From an uncultured Robinsoniella sp. (lineage in GTDB: Bacteria > Bacillota > Clostridia > Lachnospirales > Lachnospiraceae), in contig UQGG01000019.1 in assembly GCA_900540475.1 (NCBI GenBank), forward strand, positions 1 to 64,000: a stretch of DNA of 64,000 nucleotides. Direction: 5' to 3'. The notes below the pieces were generated by a model. The model ran no database searches and was not told the DNA's origin. It saw only the letters and a list, made by a program, of their open reading frames with translations. Positions within the stretch are counted from its first letter, which is position 1, and each line of letters opens with the position of its first letter. The translations under genes were made by a program, and so were the position numbers. Positions 33,475 through 42,377 of the stretch are shown here, piece by piece.

Positions 33475-35436
33475 TTAATTTGCCATATAAACGTTCGTAT
33501 ACTGTACGCCGAAGTTTACTGCCTCCTGATGGTTGTTCAGATAAATATCCACATGTCCATAAGGAGTTCCTCTGTCTTCTACCGTATAAATCTGACCATT
33601 GATAACCAGTCTGGTACCAAATGGAACACCTGCCATAGCAACGGTTCTTCCCTGAATTGGCATAGCACCGCTGGCTGTAGGACCGCCGGACCACTGTCCG
33701 CAGCAGATCGGGCAGCTGCAATAAGCCGTCAGTTTAAATGTTCCTAAAAGCTGTCCGATATCGGAGTCGCTTGCTGACGTATACTGACCTGTATTATTGG
33801 AAACCAGTTCCACATTGGCTACATCATCATCCGAAATGATTCTCGTTGCCCAAACGGCTTCCCCTTCATTAACATTGGCATTTACAATACCGGTAGCCGT
33901 ACTCTGTGCTTCTACCGTCTTACCATCTCCTATGTACATAACCACATGGTGAATATAACCATCCTTTGCATAGAAAATTAAATCGCCAGGAGCAGCTTCT
34001 TCAACTGGTATTTTCATACCATACTGTGCCTGGTCTTCCGCAACACGAGGAAGACTATATCCATACTGGGCATAAATACTCTGAACAAATCCGGAACAAT
34101 CCGCTCCGTTCGTCAGGCTTACACCACCCCAGACATAAGCATTTCCTACAAACTGCTGCGCAAACCGAACCATAGAATCACGGATAGAACTTGAGATAGC
34201 ACCTTCTTTGGTTGAAGTCAATGTATAGTACAGTACTTCATTATCTTCCGCATCAATCAACTCATCTGCTAATGCAATCTCATCTTCACCGGTTTCTTCT
34301 ACTAGCTTTTCAGCTTCTTTTCCCTGTATAAGAAGCTTGCTGCTTACAAAGCCTCTTACATCACCGGACTCAACATATACCCATTCTTTCTTTGCATCTT
34401 TCAATACATAACAAAGAGCACCTTTGGGAAGCTTTCCAAGGACACGGGATTCTTCTGATTTACCTTCTCTGATATTCAATCCTTCTGTCTTGGCGATTGC
34501 ATATCTCTTCTTCACAACTGTCGTCTTAGTTGTTGTTTTTGTAAAAGTTAAAGCCGGATTTTCTAACGGATTAACTAATGCAGTTGCTTTCTGCAACTTT
34601 TTCTCTGTCTTTTTCTTTACATAATTATTGGCTTTTTTACCCGTGGTAAGTTTATCTGCTTTTACAAAACCTCTGACGGATCCGGACTCAATGTATGTCC
34701 ACTCTTCATCTTCGCTTTGCAGTACATAGCAAAGACCATTCTTTGGCAGCTTTCCTACCACCGTTGAAGAAGTGTCTTTATCACTGTATACTTTTAAATT
34801 TTTCTGTTTTGACAGCGCATACACTTTTTTAACCGTAACAAAACGGAAAGAAGATAATATCTGAGGCGGTATCACGATCTGCTGGTTGGCAACCAGTTCC
34901 TGGTTACTGCCATACTGGGAATTGTTCGTGACATTATTATTATTGGACTCGGTCTGATCATTACTTTCAGTCTGTTTCTTTGTTTCGCTCTCTTCTTCTT
35001 CTGTCCCTAAAATCTGAGGCTGCTTATGTAAGTCTTCCGTCTCACTTTCTGTAGGCTTTTCTGTATCTTCTGACCCATCCTGCGAGTTGGATTCTGAACC
35101 ATTGGTGCCATCCCCTGTTCCACCGGTTGAAGGCGTCTCAGACTCAGAAGGCGGCTCTGTCTCCGGCTTGGTATTTGGCTGTGATTCCGATTCAGTCGGA
35201 GTCGTTGGCTCAGTTGGTGTTTCTGAAGGTTTATTTGATTCTGATGGCGTTGTCTCTGACGGATTAGTCTCTGGTGAAGATGGTTCAGTCTCCGGGTCTG
35301 TAACCGGCTGTGAATGAGCCTCTGTAACGTTCTCTGATGCTGCCGTCGTGGGTTCTGCTGCCATAGAAACATTGGGAATTACCAGGGATAGCGACATGGC
35401 TGCAACCATAACCCTGCACAATGATTTATAATGCAT
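33475..35436 (-). CDS. Secreted wall hydrolase: SH3b x2, NlpC/P60 and 3D domains
   Basis: A 653-aa exported protein. After a signal peptide (1-27) comes a long Thr/Glu/Ser/Pro-rich region (about 30-185) and two SH3b domains (about 205-265 and 310-370, each with KxxL-CYVL and VYVESG-type motifs). The NlpC/P60 domain (about 410-540) shows the catalytic Cys in GADCSGF and His in YIHHVVMYIG. A C-terminal 3D domain (about 560-653) has LTAYCSCPICCG, GRTVAM, PFGTRLVI and DRGTPYGHVDIYL. The family knowledge is that NlpC/P60 cleaves D-Glu-mDAP links and 3D domains share the MltA lytic transglycosylase fold. Having both in one chain suggests a bifunctional peptidoglycan enzyme. Confidence 0.9.
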   Translation of the reverse strand: MHYKSLCRVMVAAMSLSLVIPNVSMAAEPTTAASENVTEAHSQPVTDPETEPSSPETNPSETTPSESNKPSETPTEPTTPTESESQPNTKPETEPPSESETPSTGGTGDGTNGSESNSQDGSEDTEKPTESETEDLHKQPQILGTEEEESETKKQTESNDQTESNNNNVTNNSQYGSNQELVANQQIVIPPQILSSFRFVTVKKVYALSKQKNLKVYSDKDTSSTVVGKLPKNGLCYVLQSEDEEWTYIESGSVRGFVKADKLTTGKKANNYVKKKTEKKLQKATALVNPLENPALTFTKTTTKTTVVKKRYAIAKTEGLNIREGKSEESRVLGKLPKGALCYVLKDAKKEWVYVESGDVRGFVSSKLLIQGKEAEKLVEETGEDEIALADELIDAEDNEVLYYTLTSTKEGAISSSIRDSMVRFAQQFVGNAYVWGGVSLTNGADCSGFVQSIYAQYGYSLPRVAEDQAQYGMKIPVEEAAPGDLIFYAKDGYIHHVVMYIGDGKTVEAQSTATGIVNANVNEGEAVWATRIISDDDVANVELVSNNTGQYTSASDSDIGQLLGTFKLTAYCSCPICCGQWSGGPTASGAMPIQGRTVAMAGVPFGTRLVINGQIYTVEDRGTPYGHVDIYLNNHQEAVNFGVQYTNVYMAN

Positions 35437-35766
35437 ATTTTCGTATTCTCCTTTTGTCTCTTGCTGCGAATTTCGATTTAATACTTAAATGCCAAATTGA
35501 ATTCCATATAATTATGTAAATAATTCATAATACTAGTATACCTTACTTAACAATTGTGTCAAGTGTTTTATCCCGAAAACATAATTGTTCACAACAAATT
35601 CACATTCTAATTCTGCATATTATCCTCATTTTCTGGATATAATCCTGAAATATTGTACAGATTTCATCTTGTAAAGTATTTTAATAAGTTTATAATTATT
35701 TTGTAAATAATATCATACTGTTTTGGTATTATACGAAATATCTATAAACGACTGGAGGTAAATTCA
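35437..35766. other. Divergent promoter region between the wall hydrolase and cfa
   Basis: This is a 330-bp AT-rich region with no gene. A minus-strand promoter for the hydrolase is clear: TTGACA (35557-35562), 16-bp spacer, TATACT (35535-35540). For cfa on the plus strand only a weak TATTAT -10 candidate near 35727 is visible. ACTGGAGG precedes the cfa start. Confidence 0.6.
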
Positions 35767-36933
35767 ATGACATTAACGGAAAACTTTTTAATTCAATTTC
35801 TTCGAAGATTTGATGAATATCCTTTCTTAGTGAAACTAAGAGATGAAGAACATTTAATCGGTGACGGGACACCCGCCTTTACGGTCAAACTGCAAAATGA
35901 TATTCCAAAACAGGAACTGCTCACCAGTACTTCTCTCGCCTTAGGCGAAGCATATATGCGGGGTGATCTCGACATAGAGGGGGATCTGTTTGATGCACTG
36001 GATCACTTTCTGGGGCAGATGGGGAAATTCTCTACCAATCACTCTGCACTTAAAAAACTGATCTTCTCTTCACACTCGAAAAAAAATCAGCAAAAAGAAG
36101 TATCTTCTCATTACGATATCGGTAATGATTTCTACAGTTTGTGGCTTGATGATACCATGAGCTACTCCTGCGGCTATTTCAAAAACGCGAATGATACCCT
36201 GTACGATGCACAAGTAAATAAAGTGGATTACATTCTGGAAAAGCTGTACCTGCAAAAAGGTATGAGCCTTCTTGACATTGGCTGCGGCTGGGGTTTTCTG
36301 CTGATTGAGGCCGCCAAAAAATACGGTGTTTCCGGACTTGGAATAACACTCAGCAAAGAACAGCAGAAAAAATTCCAGGACAGAATCAAAGAGGAAGGCC
36401 TTACCGGACAGATCTCCGTGGAACTGATGGACTACCGGGATCTGGCTAAAAGCGGCAGAACTTTCGACCGCATCGTAAGTGTCGGGATGCTGGAGCACGT
36501 AGGACGAGACAACTATGAACTATACATTAAAAATGTAGATTCAGTTCTGAAAAAGGGTGGTTTGTTCCTGCTGCACTATATCAGCGCCCTGCTGGAACAT
36601 CCCGGAGACCCATGGATCAAAAAATATATTTTCCCCGGCGGAACCGTTCCAAGCCTGCGTGAAATGATTCATATCCTGGGAGACTATAATTTCTACACCC
36701 TGGATGTAGAGAGCCTCCGCCGCCACTATTTCAGAACCCTTCGATGCTGGAGCCAGAATTTCAATGAACACCGGGACGAGATCAACGAAATGATGGGAAG
36801 TGAATTCACCAGAATGTGGGATTTATATCTGAATGCATGTGCAGCCACCTTCCACAACGGAATCATTGACCTGGATCAGATCCTGATCTCAAAAGGCATC
36901 AACAACAGCCTTCCGATGACCAGGTGGTATTAA
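35767..36933 (+). CDS. cfa: Cyclopropane-fatty-acyl-phospholipid synthase
   Basis: A 388-aa SAM-dependent enzyme that adds a methylene bridge to unsaturated acyl chains of membrane phospholipids. The N-terminal lipid-binding part is followed by the methyltransferase core: SSHYDIGNDFYSLWLD, MSYSCGYF, LDIGCGWGF (SAM motif I, about 173), GLGITLSKEQ and VSVGMLEHVG. The length is near the usual 380-400 residues. It is one of two plus-strand genes in the window. GGAGG lies nine bases before the ATG. It ends 1 bp before the convergent LCP gene stop. Confidence 0.95.
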   Translation: MTLTENFLIQFLRRFDEYPFLVKLRDEEHLIGDGTPAFTVKLQNDIPKQELLTSTSLALGEAYMRGDLDIEGDLFDALDHFLGQMGKFSTNHSALKKLIFSSHSKKNQQKEVSSHYDIGNDFYSLWLDDTMSYSCGYFKNANDTLYDAQVNKVDYILEKLYLQKGMSLLDIGCGWGFLLIEAAKKYGVSGLGITLSKEQQKKFQDRIKEEGLTGQISVELMDYRDLAKSGRTFDRIVSVGMLEHVGRDNYELYIKNVDSVLKKGGLFLLHYISALLEHPGDPWIKKYIFPGGTVPSLREMIHILGDYNFYTLDVESLRRHYFRTLRCWSQNFNEHRDEINEMMGSEFTRMWDLYLNACAATFHNGIIDLDQILISKGINNSLPMTRWY

Positions 36934-36934
36934 A

Positions 36935-38023
36935 TTACTGAATCCCCGTATTATTTATGATCTGATTACTGATCTCCTGCACGGTGGATGACGGCGTATA
37001 GCTTTCCCCGCTGAATAAAAACTGATGAAGCTGGACAACATTACTTGCAAGATTCTTAGGAACTACACAGTCTCCTGCTGACGGTATATCTGCAGTATCC
37101 TTATCCATTGGAAAACCGGTGGTTTCACCAATATCATATCCGGATATACCTGTTGCCAGCTTTATTAATTCCGTATTAGAAAGGCTTGTCAGGACCATAG
37201 GCAAAACGGTATCGATTGCTTTATTTAAAGTGAGCAGATCGGTGGATTTTGCCTTTTGCATCAGCTGTTCCAATACTTTTCTCTGGCGTTCCGTACGTTC
37301 ATAATCAAGTCCAATGTACCGGATTCGGCTGTATGCCAGTGCCTGCATACCATTCAAATGCTGCATGCCCGGTCCCGGGACATCCGGTGTGTCTTTTCCC
37401 ACAACTTCCCGTCCTTCTACCAGATAGCCATTCAGCCACTTTACTTCACCTTCCGTCAGTTCTATATCAACGCCGCCTAATAAATCTACTGCTGCTACAA
37501 GCGCCTGAAAATCCACGGTAATATAATCGCTGAGATTCAAATCCAGGTTCTTGTTCAGCATGTTCAAAGACTGCTGTGGTCCTCCAAGGGAATATACTTC
37601 TGTTGCTTTCTGAAAGCCGCCCTGGGTATTATCCAGGTAACTGTCACGATAAACCGATGCCAGTTTCACTTCTTTTGTTTTATTATTAATACTGCATATC
37701 ATAATGGTGTCGCTGTTGGCACCTGATGACAGACTGCCTTCCCGGGAATCTACGCCAAAAAATGCAATATTTGTATACCCGGACATATTCTTAAGCTCTG
37801 CCGGATCCAGATTTGTATTGATAACCAGATCCTCTTTGGGAATATCATTCCGCTGGATCTTCGCAAATTTCACAAGTACAAATACGGCTGCTGCTCCAGC
37901 CAGCAAAAGTACTAACAGCAGAATAAACGGCCATACTCTTCTTTTCTTTCTCCGCTTAGGCATCCTGCCATTCTGCGGATATCCTTCATATTGGTTATTA
38001 TACTGATATCTTGAATCATTCAT
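36935..38023 (-). CDS. LytR-CpsA-Psr (LCP) family wall polymer ligase
   Basis: A 362-aa membrane-anchored enzyme. A short basic cytoplasmic tail (MPKRRKKRR) precedes one transmembrane helix (about 31-51). The LCP domain (about 80-300) has NIAFFGVDSREGS, SDTIMICSINNKTKEVKLAS with VYRDSYLD, and RIRYIGLDYERTERQRKVLE. LCP enzymes transfer wall teichoic acid or capsule-type glycans from lipid carriers to peptidoglycan. It is converging on cfa and monocistronic. Upstream lie 10-bp direct repeats. Confidence 0.93.
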   Translation of the reverse strand: MNDSRYQYNNQYEGYPQNGRMPKRRKKRRVWPFILLLVLLLAGAAAVFVLVKFAKIQRNDIPKEDLVINTNLDPAELKNMSGYTNIAFFGVDSREGSLSSGANSDTIMICSINNKTKEVKLASVYRDSYLDNTQGGFQKATEVYSLGGPQQSLNMLNKNLDLNLSDYITVDFQALVAAVDLLGGVDIELTEGEVKWLNGYLVEGREVVGKDTPDVPGPGMQHLNGMQALAYSRIRYIGLDYERTERQRKVLEQLMQKAKSTDLLTLNKAIDTVLPMVLTSLSNTELIKLATGISGYDIGETTGFPMDKDTADIPSAGDCVVPKNLASNVVQLHQFLFSGESYTPSSTVQEISNQIINNTGIQ

Positions 38024-38110
38024 AATTTTCTCCTCTCATAAAAGCGGATAATTCAATGTTTAAAACTGATGACTGTGGTATTATAACATTATTTGACTTC
38101 ATTCGCTGAG

Positions 38111-38139
38111 ATTTAAAGAAAGTTTAAGAAAGTTTAATG
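38111..38139. promoter_or_regulatory. Helical-phase direct repeats upstream of the LCP gene
   Basis: Plus strand reads ATTTAAA-GAAAGTTTAA-GAAAGTTTAA-TG, so TTAAACTTTC is repeated at 10-bp spacing on the coding strand. This layout is like PhoB/PhoP-type boxes, which regulate wall polymer genes in Gram-positives. Function is inferred. Confidence 0.4.
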
Positions 38140-38177
38140 AAAACTACTGTTTCCGATCATTCTGATATATTCTTCAT

Positions 38178-38399
38178 TCAGCGCACAATCTGGCTTCCGT
38201 AAGTGAAAATTGTGTTCAGGGCATCATTTAATTTTTCAGCCTCCGCCCGGTTCCTTGCCATACAGTAAAGCTTATACCTCGTATCACGATCCAAAAGGAT
38301 ATGCTGCATGACACACAGCTTCTCCACCGGTCCAAATTTATCCAGCTCCTGATAGAACTGTTCATGAATAAATAAATATTCATCATCACGTTCATCCAT
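38178..38399 (-). CDS. Small acidic protein of unknown function
   Basis: A 73-aa soluble protein starting MDERDDEYLFIHEQFYQE, with no signal or membrane segment and likely all-helical. GGGGAG lies about ten bases before the ATG. I do not recognise the family. It lies upstream of the LCP gene in the same direction, separated by 154 bp containing the direct repeats. Confidence 0.55.
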   Translation of the reverse strand: MDERDDEYLFIHEQFYQELDKFGPVEKLCVMQHILLDRDTRYKLYCMARNRAEAEKLNDALNTIFTYGSQIVR

Positions 38400-38649
38400 A
38401 ATTCATATTCTCCCCGTATCTTTTATTCCCGCAAACAACGAGCCAAACGGGCGCGATTGCGGTACCATTATTATAAACTTATATTCTACTATAATGCCCA
38501 TTATTTTTCAATTATGATGGCTAAATTAGAAAAAGAACCTGATAAAATAACAATGAATTTCCAATATTCCTGTATCATTTGCACATGGTAAAAACAGAAA
38601 CTAAGGTATATAATATTTTTGGCAATTTTTACTACAGGGAGATGAGATG

Positions 38650-38790
38650 ATGAAAAAAAAGGTCAGCTTAACACTGGAAACAAGTGTCATTAAAAAGCTG
38701 CGGCAGCTAGCTGATTCTGATGAACGTTCTTTGTCACAATACATAAACATTGCGCTCAAAGCACACATCAAAAGTCTGGGCATCGATTGA
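38650..38790 (+). CDS. Ribbon-helix-helix (Arc/CopG-like) small DNA-binding protein
   Basis: I translated this short gene directly: 46 aa beginning MKKKVSLTLETSVIKKL and ending IKSLGID. The pattern of an alternating beta strand (KVSLTLE), then helix VIKKLRQLADSD and helix SLSQYINIALKAHI, is that of ribbon-helix-helix repressors or antitoxins. GGGAG lies eight bases before this ATG; an ATG one codon upstream is an alternative. No toxin gene is adjacent. It is followed by the hairpin at 38792-38834. Confidence 0.7.
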   Translation: MKKKVSLTLETSVIKKLRQLADSDERSLSQYINIALKAHIKSLGID

Positions 38791-38791
38791 T

Positions 38792-38834
38792 AAAAAAAGG
38801 AACGGTTCCGCTTTGTCAGCTTTCCCGTTCCTTT
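38792..38834 (-). terminator. Terminator of folD, shared with the RHH gene
   Basis: AAAGGAACGG and CCGTTCCTTT pair. On the minus strand seven T follow, ending the Wood-Ljungdahl operon after folD; on the plus strand it may also end the RHH transcript. Confidence 0.82.
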
Positions 38835-38861
38835 CCAGATCCAAACAGATCTCCTATTCTT

Positions 38862-39710
38862 TTATATAGTTCTCATTGCTGCTTCTACTACATGTCCTAC
38901 CAGTACAGAAGTAGTTACACTTCCCACACCACCCGGAACCGGAGTAATTGCATCTACAATTGGCTCTGCTTCATCGTATTTTACATCGCCGCAGAGTTTG
39001 CCTTCCTCATTTACATTGATTCCAACATCGATTACAGTCTGTCCTGCTGACAGATAAGAACCGTCTACAACGCCTGCACGTCCTGCGGCCACAATGACAA
39101 TATCCGCTTCTTTTACAACAGAAGGCATATCCACTGTTCTTGTATGGCAGATAGTTACGGTTGCATTTTTCTTAATCAGCATCATAGCTGCAGGTTTTCC
39201 TACTACCAGGCTTCTTCCCACAACGACTGCTTTTTTACCGGTACAGTCAATTTTATAGTGATCCAGAATTTCCATACAGGCCTGAGGCGTACATGGAGGG
39301 AATCCCTGTTTTGTTCCGGCAAATACTCCAACCATAGAACCGTCTGTAATTCCATCCACATCTTTTTCCGGATTCAGTGCTTTAATTACTGCATCCTCAT
39401 TCAGATGTTTTGGCAACGGACGAAAAATTAATATACCATGGATTTTATCATCTTTATTTAACTTATCCAGGGTTTCCATCAGTTCTTCCTGTGTGACATC
39501 AGCAGGAAGCAGAAATTTTTCATAAGCTACGCCCAATGTTTCACAGCGTTTTGTTGCACCTCTTTCATAAGATACATCATCCGGTCTTTCCCCTACACGG
39601 ATAATTCCCAGAGTAGGATTAATTCCTTTTCCTTTTAACATTTCTGCATCTGCTTTAATTTTTTCATTTAATGCAGCCGTTACTTCTTTTCCAAGTAATT
39701 GTTTTGCCAT
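38862..39710 (-). CDS. folD: Methylene-THF dehydrogenase/methenyl-THF cyclohydrolase FolD
   Basis: A 282-aa cytoplasmic enzyme converting methylene-THF to methenyl-THF with NAD(P) (reversed in acetogenesis). Conserved segments are SYERGATKRCETLG, GILIFRPLPKHL, PEKDVDGIT, the Rossmann region VVVGRSLVVGKPAAMML and TPVPGGVGSVTTSVL. The usual QxPLP loop reads FRPLPKHL here. Because a separate fchA precedes it, the dehydrogenase activity is probably its main job. It is the last gene of the cluster, with GGGGAT before the ATG. Confidence 0.95.
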   Translation of the reverse strand: MAKQLLGKEVTAALNEKIKADAEMLKGKGINPTLGIIRVGERPDDVSYERGATKRCETLGVAYEKFLLPADVTQEELMETLDKLNKDDKIHGILIFRPLPKHLNEDAVIKALNPEKDVDGITDGSMVGVFAGTKQGFPPCTPQACMEILDHYKIDCTGKKAVVVGRSLVVGKPAAMMLIKKNATVTICHTRTVDMPSVVKEADIVIVAAGRAGVVDGSYLSAGQTVIDVGINVNEEGKLCGDVKYDEAEPIVDAITPVPGGVGSVTTSVLVGHVVEAAMRTI

Positions 39711-39755
39711 TTTTTATCCCCATTTCATAATTTTCTTTCAACTTATCCGTCTCTG

Positions 39756-40385
39756 CTATTTCAGTCTTCCAAGCACGCTTTTAAAGATCTCGTCAGCAAT
39801 GCTTGTATATTTCTCTAACATCGCATCCGCTTTCTGATTTAACTCTTCTGCATATTCTCTGTTTTTCATAGACTTTGTATTGATATATACATTTAAGCTG
39901 GCACCTTCCAATGCTGCTTTGCAGAATGCTGCTCCAACGCCTGCATCACTGATTGCAAGGGTGCTTCCCTTTGCTGCAAATTCTACAATCACATCAATTG
40001 CCTCACAGCATTTTTCCATGATTTCCATGGGTACGGAACAGGCATCTTTTAACACAATTTCCATTACGCGTGCTTTTTCTGCCTTTTCCTCATCCGTTTC
40101 ACGAGGCATGCCGTATGCTTTGGAAAGGGGCTCGAAAACTTCCGCATCTCTCTCGATTAATGTAAGTAAATCTTTCTGCAGCTGATCGGATTTTGCTTTT
40201 AACGCATACATTTCCTCTTCTACTTCTGCATACTTTTTCTTGCCTACCGTTAAACTTCCCACCATATTGCCCAGTGCTGTACCGATAGCGCCAACTAATG
40301 CGGACGCTCCGCCGCCGCCCGGAACCGGTGCTTTGGAAGCTAATACTTCTACAAATTCATTACATGGTACAGTTGAAAATCCCAT
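39756..40385 (-). CDS. fchA: Methenyl-THF cyclohydrolase FchA
   Basis: A 209-aa protein of the FTCD_C family, which catalyses 10-formyl-THF to methenyl-THF in acetogens. The N-terminal glycine-rich segment APVPGGGGASALVGAIG binds folate, and the rest is helical. The length matches the family. It sits between fhs and folD, in pathway order. GGAGGGTATT precedes the ATG. Confidence 0.93.
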   Translation of the reverse strand: MGFSTVPCNEFVEVLASKAPVPGGGGASALVGAIGTALGNMVGSLTVGKKKYAEVEEEMYALKAKSDQLQKDLLTLIERDAEVFEPLSKAYGMPRETDEEKAEKARVMEIVLKDACSVPMEIMEKCCEAIDVIVEFAAKGSTLAISDAGVGAAFCKAALEGASLNVYINTKSMKNREYAEELNQKADAMLEKYTSIADEIFKSVLGRLK

Positions 40386-40501
40386 AATACCCTCCTGGTG
40401 TCTTTAATATATAATCGCTCTGACTGCAGCGCCTGTTTGAAAAGTTATTCCATCCCATAAACAGGAACGCCCATCTGTCAGAAACATTTTTCAAATAAGC
40501 T

Positions 40502-42187
40502 TTAGAACAAGCCGGAAATCTTTCCTGTCTCGTCTACGTCGATTCTTTCTGCTGCCGGTACTTTTGGAAGTCCTGGCATGGTCATGATCTCTCCGGTAAG
40601 CGCTACGATAAATCCTGCTCCTGCTGAGATCTTTAAGTTACGTACCGTTACTTCAAAGTCTGTCGGTGCGCCAAGCTTTGTCTGGTCATCTGTCAGGCTG
40701 TACTGTGTCTTAGCAACACAGATCGGGCATTTTCCAAATCCAAGGCCTTCCAGTTCTTTTGCCTGCTTCTGTGCATTTGCTGTAAGAACTGCTTTCTTTC
40801 CGCCATATACTTTCTGTACGATTGCATTTAATTTATCTTCGATGCTTCCCTCTAATTCATAGGAATAGTGGAATTCGCTTGGCTCTTCTACTAAACGGAT
40901 AATTTCTTTTGCAAGTGCTTCGCCGCCTTCGCCGCCTTTTGCCCATACTTCAGAAAGTGCTACGTTTACGCCCAGCTCTTTACATTTTGCTTCAACCAGG
41001 TCTAATTCTGCCTTGGTATCTGTCGGGAATGCATTAATAGCTACTACGCATGGCAGTCCGTATACATTTTTAATATTGCTTACATGTTTCAGTAAGTTTG
41101 GCATACCTTTTTCCAGTGCTTCTAAGTTTTCGTTATTTAAGTCAGCCTTTGGAACGCCGCCATTGTATTTTAATGCACGTACAGTTGCTACGATTACAAC
41201 TGCGGAAGGGGTAAGCCCAGCCATACGGCATTTGATATCCAGGAATTTCTCAGCGCCAAGGTCAGCACCAAATCCTGCTTCTGTGATTGCATAATCACCT
41301 AATTTTAATGCCATCTTCGTTGCGATTACAGAGTTACAGCCGTGTGCGATATTTGCAAATGGTCCGCCGTGTACGATTGCCGGCACATGTTCCAGTGTCT
41401 GAACCAGGTTTGGTTTCAGCGCATCTTTTAACAGTGCGGTCATCGCGCCCTGGGCATTTAAGTCACCAGCGGTTACCGGTTTCTGCTCTGCGATTTTTCC
41501 ATATGTATATCCAACGATAATTTTGGAAAGTCTTTCTTTTAAATCTGTGATATCTTTAGCCAGACATAATACAGCCATGATTTCAGATGCAACGGTAATA
41601 TCATATCCGTCTTCTCTTGGCATTCCGTTTGTCTTTCCGCCCAGTCCGTCAATTATATTACGAAGCTGGCGGTCATTCATATCCACACATCTTCTCCATG
41701 TGATCTTTCTTGGGTCGATGTTTAATGCATTGCCCTGGAAAATGTGGTTATCCAGCATTGCAGCCAGTAAGTTGTTCGCTGCACCGATTGCATGGAAATC
41801 CCCTGTAAAATGAAGATTGATGTCTTCCATTGGAACTACCTGTGCATAGCCGCCGCCTGCTGCGCCGCCCTTTACACCGAATACCGGTCCCAGAGATGGC
41901 TCACGAAGTGCTACCATAACATTCTTGCCCAGTTTCTGTAAACCATCAGCCAGACCTACAGTGGTTGTAGTTTTCCCTTCCCCAGCCGGAGTCGGATTGA
42001 TTGCTGTTACCAGAACTAATTTCCCATTCGGGGCATCACTTTCTTTTAACAGATTGTAATCAATTTTAGCTTTGTATTTTCCGTATTGCTCCAGATATTT
42101 TTCGTCAATACCTGCTTTTGCTGCAATTTCTGTAATAGGAGACATAGTAGTCTCCTGTGCAATTTCGATGTCTGATTTGTAACCCAT
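40502..42187 (-). CDS. fhs: Formate--tetrahydrofolate ligase Fhs
   Basis: A 561-aa enzyme making 10-formyl-THF from formate, THF and ATP, the first committed step of the methyl branch. It has the ATP P-loop TPAGEGKTTTTVGLADGLQK (about residue 60) and FTHFS signatures such as MNDRQLRNI and EAGFGADLGAEKF. The frame opens six codons upstream at 42205, but AAAGGAGATATTTCT places the start at the ATG at 42187 (MGYKSDIEIAQET), giving the family-typical length. It is separated from the DUF3786 gene by repeat element 42213-42343. Confidence 0.97.
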   Translation of the reverse strand: MGYKSDIEIAQETTMSPITEIAAKAGIDEKYLEQYGKYKAKIDYNLLKESDAPNGKLVLVTAINPTPAGEGKTTTTVGLADGLQKLGKNVMVALREPSLGPVFGVKGGAAGGGYAQVVPMEDINLHFTGDFHAIGAANNLLAAMLDNHIFQGNALNIDPRKITWRRCVDMNDRQLRNIIDGLGGKTNGMPREDGYDITVASEIMAVLCLAKDITDLKERLSKIIVGYTYGKIAEQKPVTAGDLNAQGAMTALLKDALKPNLVQTLEHVPAIVHGGPFANIAHGCNSVIATKMALKLGDYAITEAGFGADLGAEKFLDIKCRMAGLTPSAVVIVATVRALKYNGGVPKADLNNENLEALEKGMPNLLKHVSNIKNVYGLPCVVAINAFPTDTKAELDLVEAKCKELGVNVALSEVWAKGGEGGEALAKEIIRLVEEPSEFHYSYELEGSIEDKLNAIVQKVYGGKKAVLTANAQKQAKELEGLGFGKCPICVAKTQYSLTDDQTKLGAPTDFEVTVRNLKISAGAGFIVALTGEIMTMPGLPKVPAAERIDVDETGKISGLF

Positions 42188-42212
42188 AGAAATATCTCCT
42201 TTCATTACGATT

Positions 42213-42343
42213 GTTACTGTTCACTCCGTGACCAGTAACTGCATAAATCCATTTAAAATCGCCTTTGGCGATGGGATTTATGCACTCCTGAATCACTTTC
42301 TCACGCACTGTGCAGTAAATGCACAGTACTGCCTGAACAGTAC
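42213..42343. repeat. Dispersed MITE-like repeat, family 1, copy B
   Basis: A 131-bp element. Its ends GTTACTGTTCA and TGAACAGTAC are near-inverted repeats. Inside are a long hairpin TGCATAAATCC...GGATTTATGCA with the core CCATTTAAAATCGCC-TTT-GGCGATGGG, and the hairpin CTGTGCAGTAAATGCACAG. The same layout and core occur at 45912-46047, on the opposite strand. Confidence 0.72.
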
Positions 42344-42377
42344 TTTCGATCCGTTATGCGTATTCTTTGGAACGGAT

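Noticed and set aside
35007..35372. 121-codon Arg/Gln/Leu-rich minus frame
   Set aside because: It is a frame-shifted shadow of the Thr/Glu/Pro-rich stalk of the wall hydrolase.
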